In this document: positions 9,126 through 16,026 of the stretch, in pieces
Position numbering within the stretch: the stretch's first letter is position 1
Layout: each line of letters begins with the position of its first letter
IMG/VR virus record: IMGVR_UViG_3300013094_000152
Location: 1-34,313 of that record
Reading direction: 5' to 3' (one strand)
DNA: 34,313 bases
Origin: a virus
Position numbers and translations under genes: made by a program
Notes under the pieces: generated by a model
The model's database searches: none
What the model saw: only the letters and a program-made list of their open reading frames with translations
What the model was told of the DNA's origin: nothing

Positions 9126-9407
9126 ATGATAACTTTAGCATTAGTAAATGAAAATAATATTGTAGATAATGTTGTAATTGCAAATACGTTAAATGACTTT
9201 GAATCTCATCCAGATTATCAAAATCATAAACATATTGATGTTACCAATTTAGTTTTTCCAGAAGCACCAACAGTAGGTTGGTCTTATGATGGTTCAAAAT
9301 TTATTGCTCCTGTTATTGAGCAAATTAAAGCTCAAAGTGCTATTGATCATGATAACCTTATAGCAGAATATCAAGCAGCAATTGCTAAAACAGGAGGTAG
9401 TAACTAA
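9126..9407 (+). CDS. small tail-fibre chaperone-like protein, 93 aa
   Basis: ATG 9126 lies three bases after the adhesin stop and uses AAAGGTGG inside that gene. The pattern ALVNENNIVDNVVIAN, then DFESHPDY, then PTVGWSYDGSKFIAP is a widespread module (ENNxVxNVIVAD ... VGWxYDGxxFxxP) of small proteins encoded next to phage fibre genes, including the N-terminal part of some fibre assembly chaperones. The C-terminus is a short helix, LIAEYQAAIAKTGG. Related modules occur at 9407-9781 and, in tandem, at 13583-14008. A helper role for the adjacent polyglycine adhesins is inferred. Confidence 0.6.
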   Translation: MITLALVNENNIVDNVVIANTLNDFESHPDYQNHKHIDVTNLVFPEAPTVGWSYDGSKFIAPVIEQIKAQSAIDHDNLIAEYQAAIAKTGGSN

Positions 9408-9781
9408 TGTCAATACCAATTTCAGATGATTTAAAAGCTTTTGCGATTATATCTCCAGATAATATTGTGGGTAATGTAATCATATGTGATAATGAAGATT
9501 GGGTAAAATCCCACCCAGACTGGGTAGATCTTACAGTAGTAGATGTTACATCATCAGAACCAAGAGTTTCTGTTTTTTGGACATATAATCCAAAAGATAA
9601 TACATTTACCGCCCCAGTTATAACTCAAGATGAATTAGCACCTCTTCCTGCTACAGAAGAGCCTACTCAAACTATCCCAACATATGATGAAATCCAAGCT
9701 GTTATTGCTAAAGCAAATGGAACTACTTATACACCAGTTGCTCCAATTTTGCCAATAGTAAATTCAGAAGGAGCTAAATAA
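9407..9781 (+). CDS. small tail-fibre chaperone-like protein, 124 aa
   Basis: The start overlaps the previous stop (TAATG), and the stop overlaps the next start in the same way. The module is FAIISPDNIVGNVIICDNEDWVKSHPDW, then VSVFWTYNPKDNTFTAP, the same ENNIV-to-YDG-F-x-AP pattern as the gene just upstream, but with a longer acidic, Pro-rich C-terminal tail. The two genes sit between the two polyglycine adhesins, so each adhesin may have its own partner (inference). No catalytic or binding motif is visible. Confidence 0.55.
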   Translation: MSIPISDDLKAFAIISPDNIVGNVIICDNEDWVKSHPDWVDLTVVDVTSSEPRVSVFWTYNPKDNTFTAPVITQDELAPLPATEEPTQTIPTYDEIQAVIAKANGTTYTPVAPILPIVNSEGAK

Positions 9782-10776
9782 TGACAACTTATGGAACAAT
9801 CAATCAAATTTATATACCTGGACTTGATTCTCAGGTACAGTCAGCAGCGTATGCTCAATCAACTCCAATTGCTTCAGCTATAACCTCTGCAGTAAATGCA
9901 GTGGCATTAGGAACTACTACTTATGTGCAAAAAACTGTTACGCTAACAGGCGGATCTTCTTGGAATAAGCCTGCACAGTGTGCTCCATATGTAGATGTAA
10001 CAGTAGTTGCAGGCGGTGGTTCTGGAGGCGGAGGAAACTCTAACACCTACGGTGCAGGTGGCGGTGGAGCAGGACAACTCATAAGAAGAATTGTTGATAC
10101 AACAGCTTATGCCACAGGTTCAAATATCCCTATTTCCATTGGCGGTGGCGGTGCAGCTGTTGGTGGTAATGGAAACAATCAGGGCAATAATGGTGGAAAT
10201 ACCACATTTGGAAGTAGCTCAGATTCATTCTATATAATCGCCTACGGCGGTGGAGGCGGTGGCGGATATGCTAACAGTGGTGGCTGGGGTAATAGTGGAG
10301 CAAATGGTGCAGGAGCACAAAATATTTCTGGTTATGGTTCAGGAGGCGGTGGCGGAAGCAACTGGATAACTTCTTGGGGGGCAGGTGGCGGTGGCGGTGG
10401 TGCCAACGGTGCTGGTGGAAATGCTATTCAAACTTGGGCAGGTGTTTATGCAGGTCGTGCACCAGGAAGTAAAGGAACTGGTGAGGGTTCATCAAGTGGC
10501 GGTTCTGGATCATGTAATGGTAATGGAACACAAGACTTTACTGGTGGACAAGGTGGAGAAGGCCTTTATGGTATAGCAGGCGGTGGCTCAGGCTCTGGAT
10601 GGAGTGCTTCGGGATCTGCATCTCATGGTGGTGGTATCGGTTATTCTTACAATTTAGGATCTCCTTCAGTAAATGCTCAAAGCAATACAGGCTCAGGCGG
10701 TGGTGCTGGAATGAACGGAAGCTCTGGCAACGGTGGTTCTGGTGTTATAATTATTACATATTATGTTAAGCAATAA
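9781..10776 (+). CDS. polyglycine-rich tail tip/adhesin-like protein, second copy, 331 aa
   Basis: ATG 9781 overlaps the upstream stop, with GGAG nearby. The order matches the protein at 8121-9122: an N-terminal segment GTINQIYIPGLDSQVQ, the entry motif KTVTLTGGSSWNKPAQCAPYVDVTVVAGGGSGG, about 230 residues of Gly runs with loops, and the exit strand GVIIITYYVKQ. The loops between Gly runs differ strongly from those of the first copy, while the framework is the same. That is what is expected if the two recognise different surface structures, or if one is a spare variant. Whether both are incorporated in one virion cannot be told from sequence. Confidence 0.7.
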   Translation: MTTYGTINQIYIPGLDSQVQSAAYAQSTPIASAITSAVNAVALGTTTYVQKTVTLTGGSSWNKPAQCAPYVDVTVVAGGGSGGGGNSNTYGAGGGGAGQLIRRIVDTTAYATGSNIPISIGGGGAAVGGNGNNQGNNGGNTTFGSSSDSFYIIAYGGGGGGGYANSGGWGNSGANGAGAQNISGYGSGGGGGSNWITSWGAGGGGGGANGAGGNAIQTWAGVYAGRAPGSKGTGEGSSSGGSGSCNGNGTQDFTGGQGGEGLYGIAGGGSGSGWSASGSASHGGGIGYSYNLGSPSVNAQSNTGSGGGAGMNGSSGNGGSGVIIITYYVKQ

Positions 10777-10805
10777 AATTAATTAAAAATTAGGAGATAA
10801 AAAAA

Positions 10806-11243
10806 ATGCCAGTAACAATGTCACCCCAAGCGGTCACACCAGCATTATGGACATACACATATTTGCAGGCACCGATTAACGGTCAGGGATATACATATTT
10901 TAATATCCCATCACAAGAGACATCACTTGGAACCGTATCAAGCGGTACAGCAACATGTGATATTTCTCTAGCAAACGTATATCAGCTAACAGCTGGTGGA
11001 AATATTACAGTTGCATTTGTCAACATTCCACAAACAGTTAACGCTGCACAATTTTGGCAAGTAGAAATTAAGGCAGGAAACTCATACACAATTACCTGGC
11101 CTTCAGCAGTTAAGTGGGACGGTGGCGGAGCTGCAAATACTCCTCCAGTATTGTCAACAAATACAACATTGCTAAACTTCTATACACGCAATGGTGGTTC
11201 AACCATCTATGGTGGATACGCATACACAGATTTGTACGTATAA
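10806..11243 (+). CDS. tail fibre beta-domain protein, 145 aa
   Basis: ATG 10806, with TTAGGAG about 10 bases upstream. The pattern ATCDISLANVYQLTAGGNITVAFVN, then AAQFWQVEIKAGNSYTITWPSAVKWDGG, then LLNFYTRNGGSTIYGGYAY is a familiar phage fibre beta domain (GNxFxVTLTGNTTFTFSNPP ... TVTWPASVKWPGG ... FYTxDGGTTWYG). Family members occur as domains of long fibres or as separate small virion proteins. Here it stands alone. There is no signal peptide. Ten bases separate its stop from the next gene. Confidence 0.65.
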   Translation: MPVTMSPQAVTPALWTYTYLQAPINGQGYTYFNIPSQETSLGTVSSGTATCDISLANVYQLTAGGNITVAFVNIPQTVNAAQFWQVEIKAGNSYTITWPSAVKWDGGGAANTPPVLSTNTTLLNFYTRNGGSTIYGGYAYTDLYV

Positions 11244-11253
11244 GGGGTAAAAA

Positions 11254-11697
11254 ATGCATTATGCAATTATTGATGAAAAAGATAGTGTAATAAGCGATGG
11301 AAAGTCATGGGAACTGTTTCCTAACGTCAGTTTTCCAGATGGAATTCCAACAGAAGACTATTTGAAGTCACATAATGCAGTTGCAATTTCAACTGATATT
11401 GAACATGATTCAACAACCCAGCATTTAATTCCATGCAACCCATATAAAAAAGACGGGGTTTGGTATGGAGCTGAAGTTGTAAATATGACATCAGAAGAAC
11501 AAAAAGAACATCTTAACGCACATATTGATTTTGAAAAGATATCAACAGACTGGACAGAAAGTTCAGATGCAAATCTTACATCAGAAGATAAAAAAGCTTT
11601 TAAAGAGTATAGAGAAAGTCTAGAGAAAGCTAGATCTGCTAAAAATTTGAAATCAGCAAATATAGGAACAAGACCAGAGGTAAAAAATGCTAGGTAA
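11254..11697 (+). CDS. tail fibre assembly chaperone-like protein, 147 aa
   Basis: ATG 11254 follows AAGGGGT. Residues about 97-123 contain STDWTESSDANLTSEDK followed by KAFKEYRESL, a degenerate form of the DW ... YRQAL signature seen in full at 6798-7394. The usual LRDLP and final W-P motifs are missing, and the C-terminus is instead a basic, low-complexity tail. The N-terminal half (HYAIIDEKDSVISDGKSWE) may be a relative of the ENNIV module, but the match is weak. It overlaps the lectin-like gene downstream by 11 bases, so that product could be its client. Confidence in the family is moderate. Confidence 0.5.
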   Translation: MHYAIIDEKDSVISDGKSWELFPNVSFPDGIPTEDYLKSHNAVAISTDIEHDSTTQHLIPCNPYKKDGVWYGAEVVNMTSEEQKEHLNAHIDFEKISTDWTESSDANLTSEDKKAFKEYRESLEKARSAKNLKSANIGTRPEVKNAR

Positions 11698-12409
11698 TCA
11701 ACGTATCTATTCCCGCCCAAGATTTACACACGTAAACCAAGTCGCTTGGTGGGATGCAGCAGCATTACAAACAATCTCAAAAGATTCAAATAACTATGTT
11801 TCTTCATGGACAGATAAAACTGCAAATGCTAGAACTCTTGTACAAGCAACTCAAGCAAATAAGCCAGTCTATCAGTCTTCAGGAATTGGCGGACTTGGAG
11901 CTATTGCTTTCTCTGGATCAGCACAGTTCCTAACATTTTCAGATCAAACTATGGCATTCCTTGCTGGCACATCATTTACTGTATATATGGTTGCAACTAA
12001 GACAGCATTGTCTTCAAATTCTTATATTATTGGTGGTACTTCATCAAATACCCGTTCAAACTTCTATACAGGATACCTTGCAAACAACACATTTAAGTTT
12101 GGATTCGGAAACGATGATACATCTGCAATTGTATTGAATGCCAACGCAGGTGTTCCAGAAGTTTATACACTAGTTTATAGCACAACAGATAACTCAAAGC
12201 GTATTCGTAGAAATGGCGTTGACGTAGGAGTTGGTGCATCTGGTGGCCCACTTTCAGCTATGACTGGTCAAGCTGTAGGAAGATACGGATCATCTTACGG
12301 ACAATTTTCTGTTGGAGAATTAATTTTTTACAACACAAATCACTCTGCAGCAACATACAACACAATTGAGCAAGCTCTTATTGCTAAATGGGCTGTACCA
12401 ACACCATAA
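11687..12409 (+). CDS. LamG/concanavalin-like lectin domain virion protein, 240 aa
   Basis: ATG 11687 overlaps the upstream gene by 11 bases, with AGAGG before it. The protein shows the common phage and bacterial LamG-like pattern: VAWWDAAALQTIS (about 18-30), VSSWTDKTANARTL (38-51), GLGAIAFSGSAQFLTF, a central set of alternating strands, IRRNGVDVG, and the closing VGELIFYNTNHSAATYNTIEQALIAKWAV (about 208-236). The last element is the usual helix at the end of this fold. Such domains bind carbohydrates or mediate adhesion. In this cluster it is probably a receptor-binding or decoration protein. The first residues have no signal peptide, which fits a virion protein. Confidence 0.7.
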   Translation: MLGNQRIYSRPRFTHVNQVAWWDAAALQTISKDSNNYVSSWTDKTANARTLVQATQANKPVYQSSGIGGLGAIAFSGSAQFLTFSDQTMAFLAGTSFTVYMVATKTALSSNSYIIGGTSSNTRSNFYTGYLANNTFKFGFGNDDTSAIVLNANAGVPEVYTLVYSTTDNSKRIRRNGVDVGVGASGGPLSAMTGQAVGRYGSSYGQFSVGELIFYNTNHSAATYNTIEQALIAKWAVPTP

Positions 12410-12419
12410 GGGATAAATA

Positions 12420-12746
12420 ATGGCATATACACCAACAAGATTTGCGGGACCTACGCTATTAACTGCTACAGCATCCCCACTATACACATTCCCATCACAA
12501 GCAATTATTAAAGAATTATTGATTAGTAATATTTCAAATGGTCTGCTTTCTTTTAGTATGTGGATTGTTCCAAATGGTGCAACATATGCAGATCAATATA
12601 AAATTTTGGGTGATATTGAAATTGACGGTAATACAACTGTAGTTCTTGATATGGCACAAGTTGCAAATGCGGGAGAATCTTTGTATGCTGTTGCAAACGT
12701 AAACAACTATATAAATGTTTGCATATCTGGAGTATTGGTGCAGTGA
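12420..12746 (+). CDS. small beta-sandwich virion protein, second copy, 108 aa
   Basis: ATG 12420 follows AAGGGAT. The protein aligns end to end with the 105-residue protein at 7776-8093: PTRFAGPTLLTATASPLYTFPS, then LLISNISNG, then VVLDMAQVANAGESLYAVA and the final CISGVLVQ. The two share framework positions (P-T/S-RF, LD-x-QV-x-NxGES, ISGV) but differ elsewhere, so the duplication is old or the copies diverge fast. It is probably a virion decoration or fibre-associated subunit. The stop codon TGA at 12744-12746 lies inside the beginning of the next reading frame. Confidence 0.6.
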   Translation: MAYTPTRFAGPTLLTATASPLYTFPSQAIIKELLISNISNGLLSFSMWIVPNGATYADQYKILGDIEIDGNTTVVLDMAQVANAGESLYAVANVNNYINVCISGVLVQ

Positions 12747-13542
12747 ATTGGGAATTAAAAGAATTGGGCATTACTCAGGTTATCTAGCCAATACCTTTAA
12801 TAACATATTTGGAAAAGTTTCTTCAAATCAAGCAGCATATGTCCCACCATCAACAATAGTATATACATATACAATTCCTAATGTAACTAACCTTTCATAT
12901 AATCAAGCAGTAGTAGCATTAACTGCAGCAGGAGTAAATTTTAGTTCAGTTGTAACAAATACAAGTAATTCAAGTTATAGTTCATATAATTCTCAAGGTG
13001 GATATGTTTATGCTCAAACCCCGCCAGCAGGAAATCAAAGTACAAATACTGTTATTTTAAGTATTTATAATTATGTACAAGCAACAGTAACAGTTCCGAA
13101 TATTGTGGGTGAATCTATTACTACTGCACAAGCACAACTAACATCATTAGGTTTAACTTATGCTTCTCTTGGGTCAACTACTACAACAAACCAGTCCTTG
13201 GATCAAATAATTAATAGTCAATCAGTTGCTTCAGGATCAACGGTATCTTTAGGTACAAGTGTTGGTTATACTTACACAGTTTATCAGGCAGCTAGCCCCT
13301 CACCAACGCCTACTCCAACGCCTACTCCAACGCCTACTCCAATCACAACCAACCCAGGCGTTACAACCAACCCAGGCGTTACAACCAACCCAGGCGTTAC
13401 AACCAACCCAGGCGTTACAACCAACCCAGGCGTTACAACCAACCCAGGCGTTACAACCAACCCAGGAACTGGCCCAGGAGGAACTTGTGCTGGTTGTGCG
13501 TGTATTTGTGTAAGTGGTCACTGTACTACAAATGGATGTTAA
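12715..13542 (+). CDS. PASTA-domain, Pro/Thr-repeat virion protein, up to 275 aa
   Basis: Two PASTA-like domains are visible, at about residues 52-120 ([20 protein letters not shown] ... [10 protein letters not shown]) and 124-190 ([20 protein letters not shown] ... [12 protein letters not shown]). A Pro-rich linker of TP dipeptides (194-209) follows, then TTNPGV repeated six times plus a partial copy (about 211-252), and a Cys-rich end with six Cys in 20 residues. PASTA domains of bacterial proteins bind peptidoglycan, so cell-wall contact is plausible. There is no signal peptide or membrane segment, which suggests a virion part rather than a secreted one. The start is uncertain: ATG 12715 overlaps the upstream gene by 32 bases and lacks a good ribosome site, and TTG 12748 is the next option. 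Confidence 0.65.
   Translation: MFAYLEYWCSELGIKRIGHYSGYLANTFNNIFGKVSSNQAAYVPPSTIVYTYTIPNVTNLSYNQAVVALTAAGVNFSSVVTNTSNSSYSSYNSQGGYVYAQTPPAGNQSTNTVILSIYNYVQATVTVPNIVGESITTAQAQLTSLGLTYASLGSTTTTNQSLDQIINSQSVASGSTVSLGTSVGYTYTVYQAASPSPTPTPTPTPTPTPITTNPGVTTNPGVTTNPGVTTNPGVTTNPGVTTNPGVTTNPGTGPGGTCAGCACICVSGHCTTNGC
13303..13338 (+). repeat. 12-bp tandem repeat encoding TP-rich linker, 3 copies
   Basis: Three perfect copies of CCAACGCCTACT at 13303-13338 encode alternating Thr and Pro. They form the proline-rich linker between the second PASTA domain and the TTNPGV repeats. The copies are identical in DNA, which indicates recent expansion. Confidence 0.85.
13345..13466 (+). repeat. 18-bp tandem repeat encoding TTNPGV, 6 copies plus a partial
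   Basis: ACAACCAACCCAGGCGTT is repeated six times without a mismatch (13345-13452), followed by the first 14 bases of a seventh copy (13453-13466). The unit length is a multiple of three, so copy-number change keeps the reading frame. The identical copies point to recent slippage or unequal recombination. The encoded stretch is rich in Pro and Thr. Confidence 0.95.
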
Positions 13543-13555
13543 AGCTTTTTTAATG

Positions 13556-13564
13556 TGCTATAAT
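13556..13564 (+). promoter_or_regulatory. extended -10 promoter TGCTATAAT
   Basis: TG-C-TATAAT lies in the 40-base gap between the PASTA gene and the next gene. The ribosome binding site AAGGAG (13572-13577) and TTG start (13583) follow at once. There is no clear -35. It may launch the transcript for the modification cassette at 14033-17087, because no other promoter of this type appears until 17136. Confidence 0.6.
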
Positions 13565-13582
13565 AAATAAAAAGGAGTTAAT

Positions 13583-14008
13583 TTGGCTAAAACACAAATT
13601 GTTTATTTAAACAAAGATAATGAAGTCATACTTCCGTTGATTTTGGATGATGAGGTTTCATGGGGTGAAAGATTTATTGCTGCCATAAATTCAGATCATT
13701 TTTATGTTGAAATAGATAATGATTGTCCAGCAGACTATGGTTGGTCGTATGACGGCACCAATGTTTTAAGTCCATCCAAGGAAATATGGCCAATGAAAAA
13801 TAATTTTTTGAATACAGATATGAGAAAAGTAATACTGGTTGTTGATCAGGATGTTGCTGGGTATGTATCTTGGGCAGTAAGCAATCCAAAGCTTTCAAAT
13901 TTTTCTGAAGATATCTGTAATTATTTAAAAACAATAGAGGTAAGTGATTCTGAAGTTATAAAAATTGGTTGGCAATATGACGGAAACACATTCAACCCTA
14001 AAGCATAA
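13583..14008 (+). CDS. tandem-duplicated tail-fibre chaperone-like protein, 141 aa
   Basis: TTG 13583 follows AAGGAG by five bases. The protein consists of two copies of the module seen singly at 9126 and 9407. Residues about 1-70 run from IVYLNKDNEVILPLIL to ADYGWSYDGTNVLSPS; residues about 78-141 run from RKVILVVDQDVAGYV to IKIGWQYDGNTFNPKA. The closing GW-x-YDG motif is the best conserved part. A linker with WPMKNNFLNTDM joins them. The function is unknown; a role in folding or trimerising a neighbouring adhesin is inferred from the usual setting of this module. It has its own promoter and precedes the oxygenase cassette. Confidence 0.6.
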   Translation: MAKTQIVYLNKDNEVILPLILDDEVSWGERFIAAINSDHFYVEIDNDCPADYGWSYDGTNVLSPSKEIWPMKNNFLNTDMRKVILVVDQDVAGYVSWAVSNPKLSNFSEDICNYLKTIEVSDSEVIKIGWQYDGNTFNPKA

Positions 14009-14032
14009 CTTGATAGTTTGATTGGATTTATT

Positions 14033-14260
14033 ATGAATAAAAGCAAGTGGCAAGAGTATAAAGAAAAGCAAGGGGTTACCCCTTGGGATGTTGTAAACCC
14101 AAATACAGAATGGGACCTAGAAGAAGGTAAAAAAAGACTTGATATATGTAAGTCTTGCCCAGAGTTAATTAAACTAACCAAACAATGTAAACAGTGCGGT
14201 TGTTTTATGGGCGTAAAAACAAAATTAAAAGAAGCACAATGCCCGATTGGAAAATGGTAA
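14033..14260 (+). CDS. small zinc-ribbon protein, 75 aa
   Basis: I use ATG 14033 (MNKSKWQEYKEKQG) instead of the in-frame TTG at 14018, because the extra residues are not protein-like. Neither start has a strong ribosome site. The core RLDICKSCPELIKLTKQCKQCGCFM, followed by KLKEAQCPIGKW, contains CxxC, CxxCxC and CP, enough ligands for one or two zinc ions. Small proteins of this kind are familiar in phage genomes close to 2-oxoglutarate oxygenases. Its stop is directly followed by the ATG of the first oxygenase, so it probably works with that enzyme (inference). The biochemical role is not known. Confidence 0.65.
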   Translation: MNKSKWQEYKEKQGVTPWDVVNPNTEWDLEEGKKRLDICKSCPELIKLTKQCKQCGCFMGVKTKLKEAQCPIGKW

Positions 14261-14857
14261 ATGGAAAAGTTAGAAATAGCACCTGGAATCGTAGTTTATA
14301 AAAATGTTCTTTTGGAATCAGAATCACTTATTCCTGAAATTGAAAATTGTATTGAAAATAATTTAATATCAATATCCAAATCATCAATAATATCTGGAGA
14401 ATACAATGGTGTGGATACTAGAATAAGAAATACAGATACTTTTGGGATATCATACTTAAATGGCATAAATGAAGATTTTCATAGTCCACAAGACTCTCTT
14501 TTTAAAACATTAAATAATTATTTTTATGAAGCATTTACTCCATGTGAAAATGATTATAAATCTATGTTTGGTGTATCAACAAATTGGCACGATGACTGGA
14601 GCTTTTTAAAATACGGTGCTGGTCAGTTTTTTTCAAACCATGTAGATGATGGAGAAGTACACCATAGAAGAATTTCAACAGTTTACTATATGAATGAAGA
14701 TTATGAGGGCGGTGAAATACAGTTCCCAAGATTTAATATATATTATAAGCCAAAAGCACATGACCTTCTAATGTTCCCTTCAAACTATGTGTATAATCAT
14801 TCAGTAACTGAAGTTACTGAAGGTACAAGATATGCAGTGGTTAGCTGGCTCAGATGA
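14261..14857 (+). CDS. 2-oxoglutarate/Fe(II) oxygenase, prolyl-4-hydroxylase type, 198 aa
   Basis: ATG 14261 directly follows the upstream TAA. The double-stranded beta-helix signature is complete: FFSNHVDDG gives the iron ligands His127 and Asp129, VYYMNEDYEGGEIQFPRF is the typical strand pair after them, and YNHSVTEVTEGTRYAVVSW gives His180 and the 2-oxoglutarate-binding Arg190. The region KPKAHDLLMFPS is the usual core strand. Length and order fit the short phage and bacterial prolyl-hydroxylase-like group, which hydroxylates protein side chains. The substrate is not known. The Pro-rich virion proteins encoded nearby (12715-13542 and 980-1600) are candidates. The stop overlaps the second oxygenase (ATGA). 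Confidence 0.85.
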   Translation: MEKLEIAPGIVVYKNVLLESESLIPEIENCIENNLISISKSSIISGEYNGVDTRIRNTDTFGISYLNGINEDFHSPQDSLFKTLNNYFYEAFTPCENDYKSMFGVSTNWHDDWSFLKYGAGQFFSNHVDDGEVHHRRISTVYYMNEDYEGGEIQFPRFNIYYKPKAHDLLMFPSNYVYNHSVTEVTEGTRYAVVSWLR

Positions 14858-15405
14858 TTCAGTATAGAAGTTTTTTACCAGAATCTTTTGCGGAAGAACT
14901 ATACTCTTTGGGCACAAATATTTTATATGGAAAAACAGATGAAAAATTTAATATTTGGACAAATAAAACTTGGAATGAAAGTATAGTCTTAAATAGTGCT
15001 CCTGTAATTTGTATTAAGCTTGATGGGGATAGATTAAATATGGTTCAGTCTATACTTGAGGAAAAAGGAATTTACAATCAAGATAAAGATTATTCTTTAA
15101 GTGAAGCGGGCGGAGCTATGGTCTATCTTTGGACTAAAGGTTCATATATACCAGTTCATAATGATGGTGTATACTCAAAGGCAGCTACAATTTATTTGAA
15201 TAAAGAGTGGTCTTATAATGATGGTGGCATGTTTAACTGGTATAATGAAGATGAAGCAAAATGGAATGCGGTTTTACCATCGTTCAACCTATGCTTGCTA
15301 AATGATAAATTGCAGTTACATGGAACATCTCCAGTTACATCAGAAAATAAAGTAAGAATTACTTTGCAAATATTTATTAAATTAAAAGAAGATACTGTTT
15401 CTTAA
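14854..15405 (+). CDS. second 2-oxoglutarate/Fe(II) oxygenase, 183 aa
   Basis: The start overlaps the first oxygenase by four bases (ATGA). The iron ligands are in YIPVHNDGVYSKAATIYLN (His102, Asp104) and LQLHGTSPVTSENKVRITLQ (His156), with Arg168 as the likely 2-oxoglutarate contact. GGMFNWYNEDE sits where the first enzyme has GGEIQFPRF. Apart from these motifs the sequence is quite different from the first oxygenase, so the pair is not a recent duplication and probably has different substrates. The N-terminus, MIQYRSFLPESFAEELYSL, has the usual leading strand and helix of this fold. It is likely a protein or small-molecule hydroxylase acting in the cytoplasm during virion assembly. Confidence 0.8.
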   Translation: MIQYRSFLPESFAEELYSLGTNILYGKTDEKFNIWTNKTWNESIVLNSAPVICIKLDGDRLNMVQSILEEKGIYNQDKDYSLSEAGGAMVYLWTKGSYIPVHNDGVYSKAATIYLNKEWSYNDGGMFNWYNEDEAKWNAVLPSFNLCLLNDKLQLHGTSPVTSENKVRITLQIFIKLKEDTVS

Positions 15406-15429
15406 CAGCCTATACAAAGGGTAAATAAA

Positions 15430-16026
15430 ATGAGTTATATACATAGAGTCATAATGGACTACCCATTGGCATTTTGGAAACTTTCTGAAAATGATTATAG
15501 CAATAGGATTTTAAGTTTACTGCCAGCAAAAGAAGTTGATAATGCTATAGAAATTAAAAACTTCTACTCTTGGTTTTTGCCAGGTTTTGAAGATGGGGTT
15601 TTTACAATAGAGTTTTGGGTAGATAAAAAAGATATTGATAATTTTGGCATTTTTATGCAAAATGAAAATGGATCATGTATTGGTGCAATAGGTAAAGTCA
15701 AAGAATATATAGCCTTTATGCTAGGTTCAAAAATTGTAACAAAATCAATACCAGATATAGAAGGAAGAATAAACATTTATTGTGTTTATAATCAAAAAAA
15801 GATGCAAATATTTATAAATGGAATTCCCAGCGAAACATTAGTTTTAGAAGATAGTTTTAAATTTCAAGATGGAGTAGAAAAGTTTGTGGTTTCTAATATA
15901 TCTGATCTTGCATTTTTTGCAAGACAGCTATCTGATAACGAAATAAAAGCACACCTTTCTTGGGAAAACTATACTTTCAAAGAGCACAAAGAGGTTTTGT
16001 CAGATTTTTTTGAGGATGCAAAATGA
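15430..16026 (+). CDS. LamG-like lectin-fold protein, 198 aa
   Basis: ATG 15430 follows AAAGGG. The layout is that of a concanavalin/LamG sandwich: DYPLAFWKLSE at the start, GVFTIEFWVDKKD, a central set of strands (GIFMQNENGSCIG, YIAFMLG), INIYCVYNQKKMQIFINGIPSETL, and the closing ISDLAFFARQLSDNEIKAHLSW. That matches FTIEFWV ... G-x-NI-x-V-x-D-G-x-I-x-IYING ... LAIYNRALS-x-EI in the family. It is unlike the other lectin at 11687 in detail. Its place between the oxygenases and the glycosyltransferase suggests either a glycan-binding virion protein or a client of these enzymes (inference). Its stop overlaps the glycosyltransferase start. Confidence 0.65.
   Translation: MSYIHRVIMDYPLAFWKLSENDYSNRILSLLPAKEVDNAIEIKNFYSWFLPGFEDGVFTIEFWVDKKDIDNFGIFMQNENGSCIGAIGKVKEYIAFMLGSKIVTKSIPDIEGRINIYCVYNQKKMQIFINGIPSETLVLEDSFKFQDGVEKFVVSNISDLAFFARQLSDNEIKAHLSWENYTFKEHKEVLSDFFEDAK

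Noticed and set aside
13345-13466. Short regular repeats as a CRISPR array
   Set aside because: The units are directly adjacent, without spacers, and encode an in-frame peptide repeat.
13300-13521. Minus-strand reading frame through the 18-bp repeat region
   Set aside because: It is low-complexity repeat read backwards, has no ribosome site, and all real genes are on the + strand.
14010-14037. TTGATA ... TATGAA promoter before the zinc-ribbon gene
   Set aside because: The -10 is poor and overlaps the start codon region, and the gene lies close behind an already transcribed gene.
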